Below are positions 1-9,614 of a stretch of DNA of 64,000 nt, piece by piece (position 1 is the stretch's first letter; every line of letters starts with the position of its first letter). Origin of the DNA: Amycolatopsis tolypomycina (lineage in GTDB: Bacteria; Actinomycetota; Actinomycetes; Mycobacteriales; Pseudonocardiaceae); NCBI RefSeq assembly GCF_900105945.1, contig NZ_FNSO01000004.1, forward strand, positions 2,914,001-2,978,000, in the 5' to 3' direction. The notes beneath the pieces are model-generated. The model worked only from the letters and a program-made list of their open reading frames with translations. It searched no databases and had not been told where the DNA came from. The translations under genes were made by a program, and so were the position numbers.

Positions 1-506
1 CCGGCGCGCCGGACACCTGGAACGCCACCAGCCCGGGCGCGAACAACGGCCTGCACGTCGCGGTGAAGAACTTCAACAACGACGTCGGGGTCGCGGCTTC
101 CCTGGCCAAGACGCTGTTGTACTACGCGGCCCGCTCGACCAACGCCCAGGCGAAGACGGTCGGGGAGCAGCTGCTCACCGCGCTGTCGGCGAACACCGAC
201 AGCAAGGGCATCGCGGTGCCGGAGACCCGGAAGGACTACGACCGGTTCGACGACACCTACAACGCCTCCACCGACCAGGGGCTGTACATCCCCTCGGGCT
301 GGACGGGCACCATGCCGAACGGCGACCCGATCAACGCGAACTCCACGTTCCTGTCGATCCGCTCGTTCTACAAGAGCGACCCGCAATGGCCGCAGGTCCA
401 GTCCTACCTGAACGGCGGCGCCGCGCCGACGTTCACCTACCACCGGTTCTGGGCGCAGACGGAGATCGCCACGGCGTTCGCCGCGCACGTGGACCTGTTC
501 GGCTGA
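1..506 (+). CDS. GH48 cellobiohydrolase, C-terminal part only
   Basis: This is the 3' end of a gene that begins before the window; the open frame runs in from base 3. The visible 167 or so residues match the end of glycoside hydrolase family 48, the processive reducing-end cellobiohydrolases of cellulose-degrading bacteria: APDTWNATSPGANNGLHVAVKNF-type sequence, LLYYAARS, KGIAVPETRKDYDRF, YIPSGWTGTMPNGD and a terminal FTYHRFWAQTEIA segment. The protein ends just after the catalytic domain, so any carbohydrate-binding module must be N-terminal or absent. It is followed after 18 bases by a GH5 gene and then by a GH6 gene on the same strand, suggesting one operon of exo- and endo-acting cellulases. 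Family call is firm; the start is not visible. Confidence 0.9.
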   Translation, partial: GAPDTWNATSPGANNGLHVAVKNFNNDVGVAASLAKTLLYYAARSTNAQAKTVGEQLLTALSANTDSKGIAVPETRKDYDRFDDTYNASTDQGLYIPSGWTGTMPNGDPINANSTFLSIRSFYKSDPQWPQVQSYLNGGAAPTFTYHRFWAQTEIATAFAAHVDLFG

Positions 507-2060
<1,554 letters not shown>

Positions 2061-2088
2061 CCCACCCAACAACTAAGGAGCGCACTCG

Positions 2089-3918
2089 ATGAGGAGTGAA
2101 TTCTGGTCCGCGAAGAGGAAGACACGGTTCGCCGTGGCGTCCTCGGTGACGGCGGCGGCGCTGACCGCCGGATTGCTGGTGGCCGGGGGCAGTCCGGCGG
2201 TCGCCGCCACCGGCTGCAAGGTCACCTACACGGTCAACCAGTGGGACACCGGCTTCACCGCCAACATCGCCGTGACGAACCTGGGCGACCCCGTGTCGTC
2301 CTGGAACGTCGAATGGGACTTCGGCGGCAACCAGCAGGTGCAGCAGGGCTGGAGCGCCACGTACAGCCAGAGCGGCAAGCACGTGAGCGCGAAGAACCCG
2401 TCGTGGGGCGGGAACCTGGGCACGAACGCCACCGCCAGCTTCGGCTTCAACGGCTCGTACTCGGGCACCAACGACATCCCGACGTCGTTCTCGCTCAACG
2501 GTGCCCACTGCGACGGCACGCCCACGACCACGACCCCGACGACGCCGACCACGACGGCGACGCCCACGACCACGACGACCCCGACCACCTCCACGACGCC
2601 GACGACCCCGACCACGGTGACCACGACGCCGCAGCCCGGCACCCACGTGGAGAACCCGTACGCCGGGTCGAAGGGGTACGTGAACCCGGACTGGTCGGCC
2701 CAGGTGTCCGCGGCCGCCGCGGCCAAGGGCGGCACGCTCGGTGCCCAGATGGCCAAGGTGGCGAACACCTCGACCGCGGTCTGGCTGGACCGGATCGCGG
2801 CGATCGCCGGCACGTCGAGCTCACGCGGCCTGCGCGCGCACCTCGACGCGGCACTGGCCCAGCAGACCGGCAGCACCCCGGTGACCATCCAGATCGTCGT
2901 CTACGACCTGCCGAACCGCGACTGCGCGGCGCTGGCGTCCAACGGTGAGCTGAAGGTCTCCGAGAACGGCCTGGCCCGGTACAAGGCCGAGTACATCGAC
3001 CCGATCGCGTCGATCCTGTCCGACGCGAAGTACCGGTCGCTGCGGGTCGTGGCGATCGTCGAGCCGGACTCGCTGCCCAACCTGATCACCAACCTCGGGA
3101 CGGCCAAGTGCGCCGAGGCGCAGTCGAGCGGGGCGTACGTCCAGGGCATCCAGTACGCGCTGAACAAGCTCCACGCGATCTCCAACGTCTACAACTACCT
3201 GGACATCGCGCACTCGGCGTGGCTGGGCTGGGACAGCAACTTCGGCCCGTTCGTGAACTCGGTCAAGCAGATGCTGCAGGGCACCACGGCCGGGGTGAAC
3301 AGCGTCGACGGCTTCATCAGCTCGACGGCCAACTACACGCCGCTGACCGAGCCGAACCTGCCCGACCCGAACCTGAACGTCGGGGGGCAGGCCCTGAAGT
3401 CGGCGAAGTTCTACCAGTGGAACCCGTACTTCGCCGAGGTGCCGTTCGCCACGGCGATGTACAACGCGTTCGTGGCGGCCGGGCTGCCCAGCGGCATCGG
3501 CATGCTGGTCGACACCTCGCGCAACGGCTGGGGCGGCGCGGCCCGGCCCAGCGGGGCCTCGGGGTCCACTGTGGACGCCTACGTCGACTCCGGCCGGATC
3601 GACCGGCGGCTGCACCGCGGCAACTGGTGCAACCAGAGCGGTGCGGGTCTGGGCGTCCGGCCCACCGTCGCGCCCCAGGCGCACTTCGACGCCTACGTCT
3701 GGATCAAGCCGCCGGGTGAGTCCGACGGCGCGAGCCAGCAGATCCCGAACGACGAGGGCAAGGGTGCGGACCCGATGTGCGACCCGACCTTCCACGGCAG
3801 CGAACAGGCCAACGGCGGCAACCTGACCGGTGCCCTGCCGAACGCCCCGCTGTCCGGCAAGTGGTTCGGGGCCCAGTTCGAGCAGCTGGTCCAGAACGCC
3901 TACCCGCCGGTGCAGTGA
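2089..3918 (+). CDS. Secreted CBM2-GH6 cellulase (exoglucanase type)
   Basis: Encodes 609 residues: signal peptide (about 1-40), CBM2 (about 43-142), a Thr/Pro linker (about 144-184) and a GH6 domain (about 189-609). The general acid is expected at D278 in YDLPNRDC, and IVEPDSLPN (from I323), YLDIAHSAWLGWD and LVDTSRNGWGG are typical GH6 segments. The length of the catalytic domain and the extra loops favour a non-reducing-end cellobiohydrolase over an endoglucanase, but that is inference. The ATG follows an AAGGAG ribosome site 28 bases after the GH5 stop. With GH48 (reducing end) and GH5 (internal) it forms a complete cellulolytic set. Confidence 0.92.
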   Translation: MRSEFWSAKRKTRFAVASSVTAAALTAGLLVAGGSPAVAATGCKVTYTVNQWDTGFTANIAVTNLGDPVSSWNVEWDFGGNQQVQQGWSATYSQSGKHVSAKNPSWGGNLGTNATASFGFNGSYSGTNDIPTSFSLNGAHCDGTPTTTTPTTPTTTATPTTTTTPTTSTTPTTPTTVTTTPQPGTHVENPYAGSKGYVNPDWSAQVSAAAAAKGGTLGAQMAKVANTSTAVWLDRIAAIAGTSSSRGLRAHLDAALAQQTGSTPVTIQIVVYDLPNRDCAALASNGELKVSENGLARYKAEYIDPIASILSDAKYRSLRVVAIVEPDSLPNLITNLGTAKCAEAQSSGAYVQGIQYALNKLHAISNVYNYLDIAHSAWLGWDSNFGPFVNSVKQMLQGTTAGVNSVDGFISSTANYTPLTEPNLPDPNLNVGGQALKSAKFYQWNPYFAEVPFATAMYNAFVAAGLPSGIGMLVDTSRNGWGGAARPSGASGSTVDAYVDSGRIDRRLHRGNWCNQSGAGLGVRPTVAPQAHFDAYVWIKPPGESDGASQQIPNDEGKGADPMCDPTFHGSEQANGGNLTGALPNAPLSGKWFGAQFEQLVQNAYPPVQ

Positions 3919-4016
3919 GGCTTGTTCAGCCGTCGGCCGCCGCACGGCTTCTGCTTTGCCTGCAGTACGCAGGCGGGCGGCGGCGGCCTGACCAGAATAG
4001 GCCTCGGTAACAGACC

Positions 4017-4055
4017 CCGGGCCGGGCGGTGCCGCGCAGCCGCCGCCCGGCCCGG
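4017..4055. terminator. GC-rich hairpin downstream of the GH6 gene
   Basis: CCGGGCCGGGCGG (4017-4029) pairs perfectly with CCGCCCGGCCCGG (4043-4055). It lies about 100 bases past the GH6 stop and has no T tract, as is common for actinobacterial terminators. Function is inferred. Confidence 0.45.
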
Positions 4056-4404
4056 CCTCCACCACGGTGGCAGCGGCCCGTCCCGCCGGGCCGCTCGCCG
4101 CGGTCCCGTCCGGGCGCCTGAACCGTCCGGGCGGGACGCGCGAGGATCCGGTCCGTGCCCGCGGTGGCCTCCGGCGGCCACGGGCCGGATCCCGCGATGC
4201 GGATTTCCGCGGAAGCCGGTCCCGGCCCGTTGTGGCCGGGCCCGACCGGCACCCCCTCGAACTCCTTCGGCCCTGGTTCGGTGACGAACCCCCATCCGGG
4301 TGTGGAACGCGTGCGAACCCTTGTCCTGCGGCGAAGTGATCGCCCGCACCACCGAGCGCCCGTACGCGGCGCTGCCGGCGAAGAAGCACCGGCGGTCCGG
4401 CAAT

Positions 4405-4489
4405 GCGCCCCAATGTGGCGTTCGGTGCGTTCAACGCACCGAACGCCACATTGGGTGCGTCTGACGCAACCAACGCCACATTGGGGCGC
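4405..4489 (+). repeat. 85-bp palindromic element, copy 1
   Basis: The element is bounded by 18-bp perfect terminal inverted repeats (GCGCCCCAATGTGGCGTT and its complement). The left part is a 22-bp perfect stem (4409-4430 with 4434-4455) around a TCA loop; a second small hairpin TGCGT-CTG-ACGCA follows, then a third copy of the AACGCCACATTGG unit. Copies 2 (10669-10753) and 3 (48840-48924, opposite orientation) have the same length and stems; only the loop triplets differ. Located between convergent genes. Confidence 0.9.
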
Positions 4490-4547
4490 TTGGGGCCGGC
4501 CGTCCCGAACGTCACATGACTTGCCGGCGATACCGGCGGGTTTCCGG

Positions 4548-5819
4548 TCAGGGCACGAGCCGGTGCACGCCGGCCAGCACCTGCTGCCAGACGGCCGCGG
4601 GGTCGGCGCCCTGCTCGACGGCCTTGAGCGACGGCGCGATCACCGTCTCCTGGATCTTGCCGTCGCCCGGCCCCTTGTACTGCGGTTTCCCGACCTTGCG
4701 GGCCTGCGCGGCGAAGACCTGGCCGTTCAGCGCCCCGCCGAAGTAGCCGTTCATCTCGCTGAGCAGGTCCGGGGAGGTGAAGGCGTCGACCTGGCTGGGG
4801 AAGTTGCCGCTGACCCGGAACGCGTGCAGCTGCTGCTCCGGGGCGGTCAGCCAGGCGGCGAGCGCGGCGGCCTCCTTCTGGTGCGGGCTCGAGGCCGGCA
4901 CGGTCAGGAAGGAACCGCCCCAGTTGCCGCCGCCGTCCGGGAAGGCGTCGGTGAGCGCCCACTTGCCCGCGTTGGCGATGCCGGCCTGCTGTTCGATGAC
5001 GCCGAGCATCCACGAAGGACAGATCTTCGTCGCGAAGGCGCCGGTGCGCAGGCCGTTGTTGCCGTCGTCGGCGAAGGCGGTGAGCCCGGCCGACTGGCCC
5101 TGCTTCACCGCGGTGGTGACCTGGTTCCAGGCGTCCTTGAGCGCGGTGTTCGTCTCCAGCGTCGAGTGGTTCTCGCGGTCGAGGTAGCCCACCGGCAGCT
5201 GGTTGACCTTGGCGTTGAAGATCTGCGCGGAGGAGTCGAACCACGGCTTGCCGCGCGAGCGCTTGACGTACTTTTCGCCGGCCTTGAAGTAGCTGTCCCA
5301 GGTCGCGAACATCGTCTTGACCGAGCCGGGGTCGGTCGGCAGCCCGGCCGCTTCGAGCAGGTCCTTGCGGTAGCACATGGCCAGCGGCCCGATGTCGGTG
5401 CCGTAGCCGACGAGCTTGCCGTCCTTGCTGCGGCCCGCCTCGTACTTCCACTCCAGCCACCGGCCGGGTTTCACTTCGGGCGGCCCGATCCTGGCCAGGT
5501 CGGCGAACTGCGCCGAGTGCGCGAGCACGTCGGCGAGGTGGCCTTCCTCGACGGCCTGGATGTCGGCGAGCTCCTGGCCCTTCTGCAGCTTGTCCAGCAG
5601 GTCCTGGTGGTACGGTCCGCCCTGCTCGGTCCGGACCTGGCGGATGGTGAGCCCGGGGTGGGTGAACTCGTAGCCGGGGATGAGGTCCTCGTAGCCGAAC
5701 TCGCCGAACGTCGCGATCGTGAGCGTGATCCGCTCCGGCGTGTCCGGTCCGCAGCCCGCGGTCAGGACGGCAGGCAGGAGCAGGACGACAGCGGCCAGCG
5801 TTCTTCGGATCTTCCTCAT
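4548..5819 (-). CDS. Sugar-binding lipoprotein of an ABC transporter (CebE-like)
   Basis: Encodes 423 residues. The signal sequence ends in a lipobox L-T-A-G-C with the lipidated cysteine at C23, so the mature protein is anchored to the outer face of the membrane. The rest looks like a family 1 extracellular solute-binding protein (TIATFGEFGYEDLIPGYEFTHPG-type start, SFLTVPASSPHQKEAAALAAWLT near the end). A CebR-type operator lies 46-59 bases upstream and the LacI-type repressor is divergent, which suggests cello-oligosaccharide uptake. No permease or ATPase genes adjoin it, so it must use components encoded elsewhere. Ligand is inferred from context only. Confidence 0.85.
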   Translation of the reverse strand: MRKIRRTLAAVVLLLPAVLTAGCGPDTPERITLTIATFGEFGYEDLIPGYEFTHPGLTIRQVRTEQGGPYHQDLLDKLQKGQELADIQAVEEGHLADVLAHSAQFADLARIGPPEVKPGRWLEWKYEAGRSKDGKLVGYGTDIGPLAMCYRKDLLEAAGLPTDPGSVKTMFATWDSYFKAGEKYVKRSRGKPWFDSSAQIFNAKVNQLPVGYLDRENHSTLETNTALKDAWNQVTTAVKQGQSAGLTAFADDGNNGLRTGAFATKICPSWMLGVIEQQAGIANAGKWALTDAFPDGGGNWGGSFLTVPASSPHQKEAAALAAWLTAPEQQLHAFRVSGNFPSQVDAFTSPDLLSEMNGYFGGALNGQVFAAQARKVGKPQYKGPGDGKIQETVIAPSLKAVEQGADPAAVWQQVLAGVHRLVP

Positions 5820-5864
5820 GTGCGCGCACTCCCCATTCGCGGCACGCTCCCGGCCTCCATTGGC

Positions 5865-5878
5865 TGGGAGCGCTCCCG
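5865..5878. promoter_or_regulatory. CebR-type operator 1
   Basis: TGGGAGCGCTCCCG, one base from the perfect palindrome TGGGAGCGCTCCCA known as the CebR box of Streptomyces. It lies between the divergent lipoprotein gene (start 5819) and repressor gene (start 5990), so it can control both. Confidence 0.85.
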
Positions 5879-5989
5879 GGGCGAGTCTCGTTTCCCGGTG
5901 CGGCGGGTGTCAAGGTGCGCGACGGCGGGTGTCCGGACGGACACGGACCGCGGACCGGAGTCCTCGTGGTGGTGCCAGGAAGGGGTGCG

Positions 5990-6940
5990 ATGAAGCGTCC
6001 GACGATCACCGACATCGCGAAGGAGGCCGGCGTCTCCAAGGGCGCGGTCTCCTACGCGCTCAACGGCCGCCCCGGCGTCTCGGAGGCCACCCGGCGCCGG
6101 ATCACCGAGATCGCCCGGGAGCTCGGGTGGGCGCCCAGCAGCACGGCGCGGGCGCTGTCCGGCGGCCGGACCGGGGCGCTCGGCCTGGTGCTCGACCGGC
6201 CACTGGAGGCGTTCGTCCCGGCCCTGCTCGACGGGTTCGCGGGCGAACTGCTGCTGCAGGTGACCCCCGGCCGCGAGGCGGCGCTGGCGATCTACCGCCG
6301 CTGGCGGGCCGAGCGGAAGGTCGACGGCGTGCTGCTCACCGACCCGGGCTGCGCGGCCGAGCTGATCCACATCGGCCTGCCGGCGGTGGTCCTCGGCGGG
6401 CCGGGCGGGGTGCCGGGCACCCCCTCGGTGCTGGTGGACGACCTCACCGGCGCGGCGGAGGCGCTGGCGTACCTGGCGGCTCTGGGGCACCGCCACGTCG
6501 TCCGCATCGCGGGCGTGGCGGTGTTCGCGGACCCGGTGGCCCGCAGACGGGCGTTCACGACGGCGGCGACGGGCCTCCCGCACCCGGACACGGTCCACCC
6601 GGAACCCTCGGCCGACGCGGTCCGCCGGGTGCTGGCCGCGCGTCCCCGGCCCACGGCGTTGCTCTGCGACACCGACGACCTGGCGGTGGCGGCCCTCGCC
6701 GCCGCGCGCGAGCTGGGCCTCGCGGTGCCGAAGGACCTGTCGGTGGTGTCGTGGGACGACACCCCGCTCTGCAGGCTGGTCCGCCCGGCGCTGACGGCGA
6801 TCCGGCGCCCGCTGGCCGAGCTCGGCAGCCTGGCGGCGTCGGTGCTGCACGACGTGCTGGCGGGGGAGCGGCCGGGCGACGTGTACACGTCCCGGCCGCG
6901 GTTGATCACCCGGGGGAGCACGGGCCCGGCGAACGCGTGA
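5990..6940 (+). CDS. cebR: LacI-family repressor, CebR-like
   Basis: Encodes 316 residues from the ATG at 5990, which has an AGGAAGGGG ribosome site; a longer in-frame start at 5915 would have none. Residues 4-50 form a LacI helix-turn-helix (ITDIAKEAGVSKGAVSYALNGR), followed by a periplasmic-binding-protein-like sensor that is shorter than usual (about 340 is typical), with a compressed N-terminal lobe. It presumably binds the five TGGGAGCGCT-type operators of the window and is released by cellobiose or a longer oligosaccharide, as for CebR. Identification rests on the operator sequence and the surrounding cellulase genes. Confidence 0.85.
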   Translation: MKRPTITDIAKEAGVSKGAVSYALNGRPGVSEATRRRITEIARELGWAPSSTARALSGGRTGALGLVLDRPLEAFVPALLDGFAGELLLQVTPGREAALAIYRRWRAERKVDGVLLTDPGCAAELIHIGLPAVVLGGPGGVPGTPSVLVDDLTGAAEALAYLAALGHRHVVRIAGVAVFADPVARRRAFTTAATGLPHPDTVHPEPSADAVRRVLAARPRPTALLCDTDDLAVAALAAARELGLAVPKDLSVVSWDDTPLCRLVRPALTAIRRPLAELGSLAASVLHDVLAGERPGDVYTSRPRLITRGSTGPANA

Positions 6941-6953
6941 CACCGCGAACCGG

Positions 6954-6991
6954 GAGGGCCGCTCCGGGGAACGTGCCCCGAAGCGGCCCTC
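6954..6991. terminator. Bidirectional hairpin between repressor and LPMO genes
   Basis: GAGGGCCGCT (6954-6963) pairs with AGCGGCCCTC (6982-6991), and after one mismatch the stem continues with CGGGG/CCCCG around a 6-base loop. It lies between two convergent genes, 13 bases after the repressor stop, and fits a shared terminator. Confidence 0.75.
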
Positions 6992-7012
6992 GTAGTCTGT
7001 CCACTCAGGACA

Positions 7013-8128
7013 TCAGGTGCCCTGGCACGTCGGTGCCGGGGGCACGGCCCCGCCCGTCGTGTTGACGACCATGCCGAAGCTGGTCGTGCCGTCGGCCGCG
7101 ACGGTGCCGTTCCAGTTGGCGTTGCGGACCGTGACCGCCGAACCGGACTGGCTCAGCGTGCCGTTCCACACGCTGGCGATCGTCTGGCCCGTGGGCATCG
7201 TCCAGCCCACCTGCCAGCTCCGGTACGCCGCCGTGCTGTGGTTCATCACCGTCACGGTGGCCTGGTAGCCGCCGCTCCAGGTGTTGGTGATCTCGACCAT
7301 CGCCATGCACGAACCCTGCGGCATGGGGGTGGTGGTCGTCGTCGGCGTGGTCGGGGTGGTGGGGGTCGTCGGGGTGGTGGGAGTGGTCGGGGTCGTCGGC
7401 GTGGTCGACGTCGGCGGGTTGCCCGGGTCCTTCACGCCCGTGACCTCGCCGTTCCCGCCGTCGAACGTGACGTCCGAACAGCCGTAGAACGTCTCGGCGC
7501 TGTCCGAGCGCTTCCACACCGAATAGATGATGTGCCGGCCCGACTTGTTCGACGGCAGCGCGCCGCTCCACTTGTACTGGCCCTCGACCGTGCCCACCTG
7601 GCCGGTCACCGACGGGTGGTCGACCGTCAGGAACGGCTGGTCCTCCAGTGAATCCCAGGTGAGTGGTTGGTTGGGGTTCCAGCCGTCCTTGGTCACGTAC
7701 GTGTAGAACCAGCCGGGGTGGGCCGCCCACGCGTTGTACGAGAAGTTGAACTGGGCGCCCGCGGTGAGGTGGGTCAGCGGCCAGTTGCCGACCCCGTCGA
7801 AGCCCGCGTAGCCCGGGTTCCCGCCCGAGCACAGCTTCCCGTCGGGGATGAACCCGCGCGTGCGCCCGGCCCCGTCGGACCGCAGCACGCCGAACCAGTT
7901 GTACAGCGAGTTGGCCCCGCTGACCCCCACCGCGGCCGCGCAGGCCGGGTTCTGTGGCTTGATCTCGCCGGTCGAACTGAGCCCGTCCTGCCAGCACAGG
8001 AAGGTCCGGCTGCCCGGTTTCATCATGGCACCGTGCGCCTCGGCCGTGCCGGTGGTCAGCAGGATCGTGGTCAGGCTCGCCAGCAGCACGGTGACGGCGG
8101 CGAGAACGGTACTTCGTCTCCTGGTCAC
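7013..8128 (-). CDS. Secreted AA10 lytic polysaccharide monooxygenase with CBM2
   Basis: Encodes 371 residues from the GTG at 8128, preceded by GAAGGGA; the open frame extends further upstream but that would bury the signal peptide and the operator. Signal peptide 1-31 ends AEA, exposing H32 as the N-terminal histidine of the copper brace; the second brace histidine is H137 in WAAHPGW and the axial Phe is in AETFYGC. After the AA10 domain come a Thr/Pro linker and a CBM2. The enzyme oxidatively cleaves crystalline cellulose (chitin cannot be excluded by sequence alone) and boosts the hydrolases nearby. A CebR-type operator lies 36 bases upstream. Confidence 0.93.
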   Translation of the reverse strand: MTRRRSTVLAAVTVLLASLTTILLTTGTAEAHGAMMKPGSRTFLCWQDGLSSTGEIKPQNPACAAAVGVSGANSLYNWFGVLRSDGAGRTRGFIPDGKLCSGGNPGYAGFDGVGNWPLTHLTAGAQFNFSYNAWAAHPGWFYTYVTKDGWNPNQPLTWDSLEDQPFLTVDHPSVTGQVGTVEGQYKWSGALPSNKSGRHIIYSVWKRSDSAETFYGCSDVTFDGGNGEVTGVKDPGNPPTSTTPTTPTTPTTPTTPTTPTTPTTTTTPMPQGSCMAMVEITNTWSGGYQATVTVMNHSTAAYRSWQVGWTMPTGQTIASVWNGTLSQSGSAVTVRNANWNGTVAADGTTSFGMVVNTTGGAVPPAPTCQGT

Positions 8129-8163
8129 GTCAGTCCCTTCATTGGGTTGCGTGCGTCGAAGAC

Positions 8164-8177
8164 TGGGAGCGCTTCCA
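8164..8177. promoter_or_regulatory. CebR-type operator 2
   Basis: TGGGAGCGCTTCCA lies between the divergent LPMO gene (start 8128) and the AGE-family isomerase gene (start 8295). Same sequence as the sites at 12154 and 20524. Confidence 0.85.
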
Positions 8178-8294
8178 AGGTCAGGATACGCGGTGGGCGT
8201 CACTTCCGGAACAGCCCGCGATGGCCGGGGCGGGTGCCTTGGCCTACCTTGACGGGGGCCGTCGAACCGGGCGGGCCATGGAGAAAGGCAGAGA

Positions 8295-9488
8295 GTGGAC
8301 AGTCCGTCTTCGGTTCCCGCCTGGGTGCGCGCCGAACCCGCCCGGCTGCTCGGTTTCGCCCGCGGCGCGGCCCACCCGGACGGCGGGTTCGCCTGGCTCG
8401 ACGACGCCGGGCGGCCGGTGCTCGACCGGCCCGTCGAGACGTGGATCACCTGCCGGATGACGCACGTCTTCGCGCTCGCGTCGCTGCAGGGCGCCGACGT
8501 CGGCGCGCAGGTCGCCCACGGCGTCGCGGCGCTCACCGGTCCGCTGCGGGACGCCGAGCACGGCGGCTGGTACGCCTCGACGGCGTTGGCCGAGAAGCGG
8601 GCCTACGAGCACGCGTTCGTCGTGCTGGCGGCCGCGAGCGCGGCCGCGGCCGGTGCCGACGGCGCGCAGGCGCTGCTGGCCGAAGCCCTTGAAATCGTCG
8701 AACGCCGGTTCTGGGAACCGGCCGCAGGCCGGGTCGCCGACGTCTGGGACCGCGGCTGGACGCGCCTGGAGGACTACCGCGGCGCCAACGCCAACATGCA
8801 CACGGTGGAGGCCTTCCTGGCCGCCGCCGACGTCACCGGCGACCCGGTGTGGGCCGGCCGCGCGCTGTCCATTGTGGAGCGCCTGGTCCACGGCGAGGCC
8901 CGCGCGCACGGCTGGCTGCTCCCGGAGCACTTCGACCCGGACTGGCGCGTGCGGCTGGAGTTCAACCGCGCCGAGCCCGCCCACCCGTTCCGCCCGTTCG
9001 GGGCGACCGTCGGGCACCTCTTCGAGTGGGCGCGGCTGGCCGTCCACCTCGGACGGGCGCTCGGGCCCGCCGCGCCGTCGTGGCTGGTGCCCGACGCGGC
9101 CGCGCTGTTCGAGACCGCCGTCCGCCACGGCTGGGCCGTCGACGGGCGGCCGGGCTTCGTCTACACGACCGACTTCGCCGGGACGCCGGTGGTGCGCACC
9201 CGGCTGCACTGGGTGGTGACCGAGGCGATGGCCGCGGCGTGGACGTTGCACCAGGCGACCGGCGACCCGGCCTACCTCGCGCGGTTCGCGGAATGGTGCG
9301 AACACGCCGAAACCTGCTTCGTCGACCGTGAACTCGGTTCGTGGCGCCACGAACTGGACCCGGAGAACCGGCCCGCCGCGACGGTGTGGGCCGGCAAGCC
9401 GGACGTCTACCACGCCTACCAGGCGACGCTGCTACCCGGCCTGCCGCCCGCGGCGTCGTTCGCCGGCGCGCTCCTCCGGCGCGGCTAG
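8295..9488 (+). CDS. AGE-family sugar isomerase/epimerase (YihS-like)
   Basis: Encodes 397 residues from a GTG with GAAAGGCAGAG ahead of it. The protein is an (alpha/alpha)6-barrel of the N-acylglucosamine 2-epimerase superfamily: ETWITCRMTHVFALAS, EHGGWYAS, YEHAFVVLAAAS, GANANMHTVEAFLAA and RLHWVVTEAMAAAW are the conserved helix-loop segments that carry the catalytic histidines. The GANANMH form resembles aldose-ketose isomerases acting on mannose or sulfoquinovose more than cellobiose 2-epimerase, but substrate cannot be settled here. No signal peptide, so cytosolic. It shares an operator-containing promoter region with the LPMO gene, so it probably processes sugars taken up during cell wall degradation. 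Confidence 0.8.
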   Translation: MDSPSSVPAWVRAEPARLLGFARGAAHPDGGFAWLDDAGRPVLDRPVETWITCRMTHVFALASLQGADVGAQVAHGVAALTGPLRDAEHGGWYASTALAEKRAYEHAFVVLAAASAAAAGADGAQALLAEALEIVERRFWEPAAGRVADVWDRGWTRLEDYRGANANMHTVEAFLAAADVTGDPVWAGRALSIVERLVHGEARAHGWLLPEHFDPDWRVRLEFNRAEPAHPFRPFGATVGHLFEWARLAVHLGRALGPAAPSWLVPDAAALFETAVRHGWAVDGRPGFVYTTDFAGTPVVRTRLHWVVTEAMAAAWTLHQATGDPAYLARFAEWCEHAETCFVDRELGSWRHELDPENRPAATVWAGKPDVYHAYQATLLPGLPPAASFAGALLRRG

Positions 9489-9614
9489 ACTGAACCTTAT
9501 TCTGGTCAGGACGGCGCTACGGGCCGCAGGCCGCCCACGGGTGGTGACACTCGCGCCGGCCGACGGCTGAACAAGGTTCACTGCGCCGGCCGTCCACTTT
9601 CGACAAGGAGAACC

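Larger units (their letters stand above)
3919..4547. other. Long convergent intergenic region with hairpins and an 85-bp repeat
   Basis: No credible gene lies between the GH6 gene (+) and the solute-binding-protein gene (-); open frames here have no family resemblance and are by-products of high GC. The region holds a 13-bp GC-rich hairpin at 4017-4055, further GC-rich inverted repeats around 4080-4138 and 4155-4190, and one copy of the 85-bp palindromic element at 4405-4489. Confidence 0.6.

Noticed and set aside
2518..2630. Micro-satellite repeats in the Thr/Pro linker regions (also near 7330-7410, 11580-11640, 18090-18160)
   Set aside because: They simply encode the Thr/Pro linkers of secreted modular enzymes and need no further explanation.
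2821..6039. A 1072-residue open frame on the minus strand
   Set aside because: It runs antisense to GH6 and across the lipoprotein gene in another frame, is Arg/Pro-rich and resembles no family; the real genes have signal peptides, motifs and ribosome sites.
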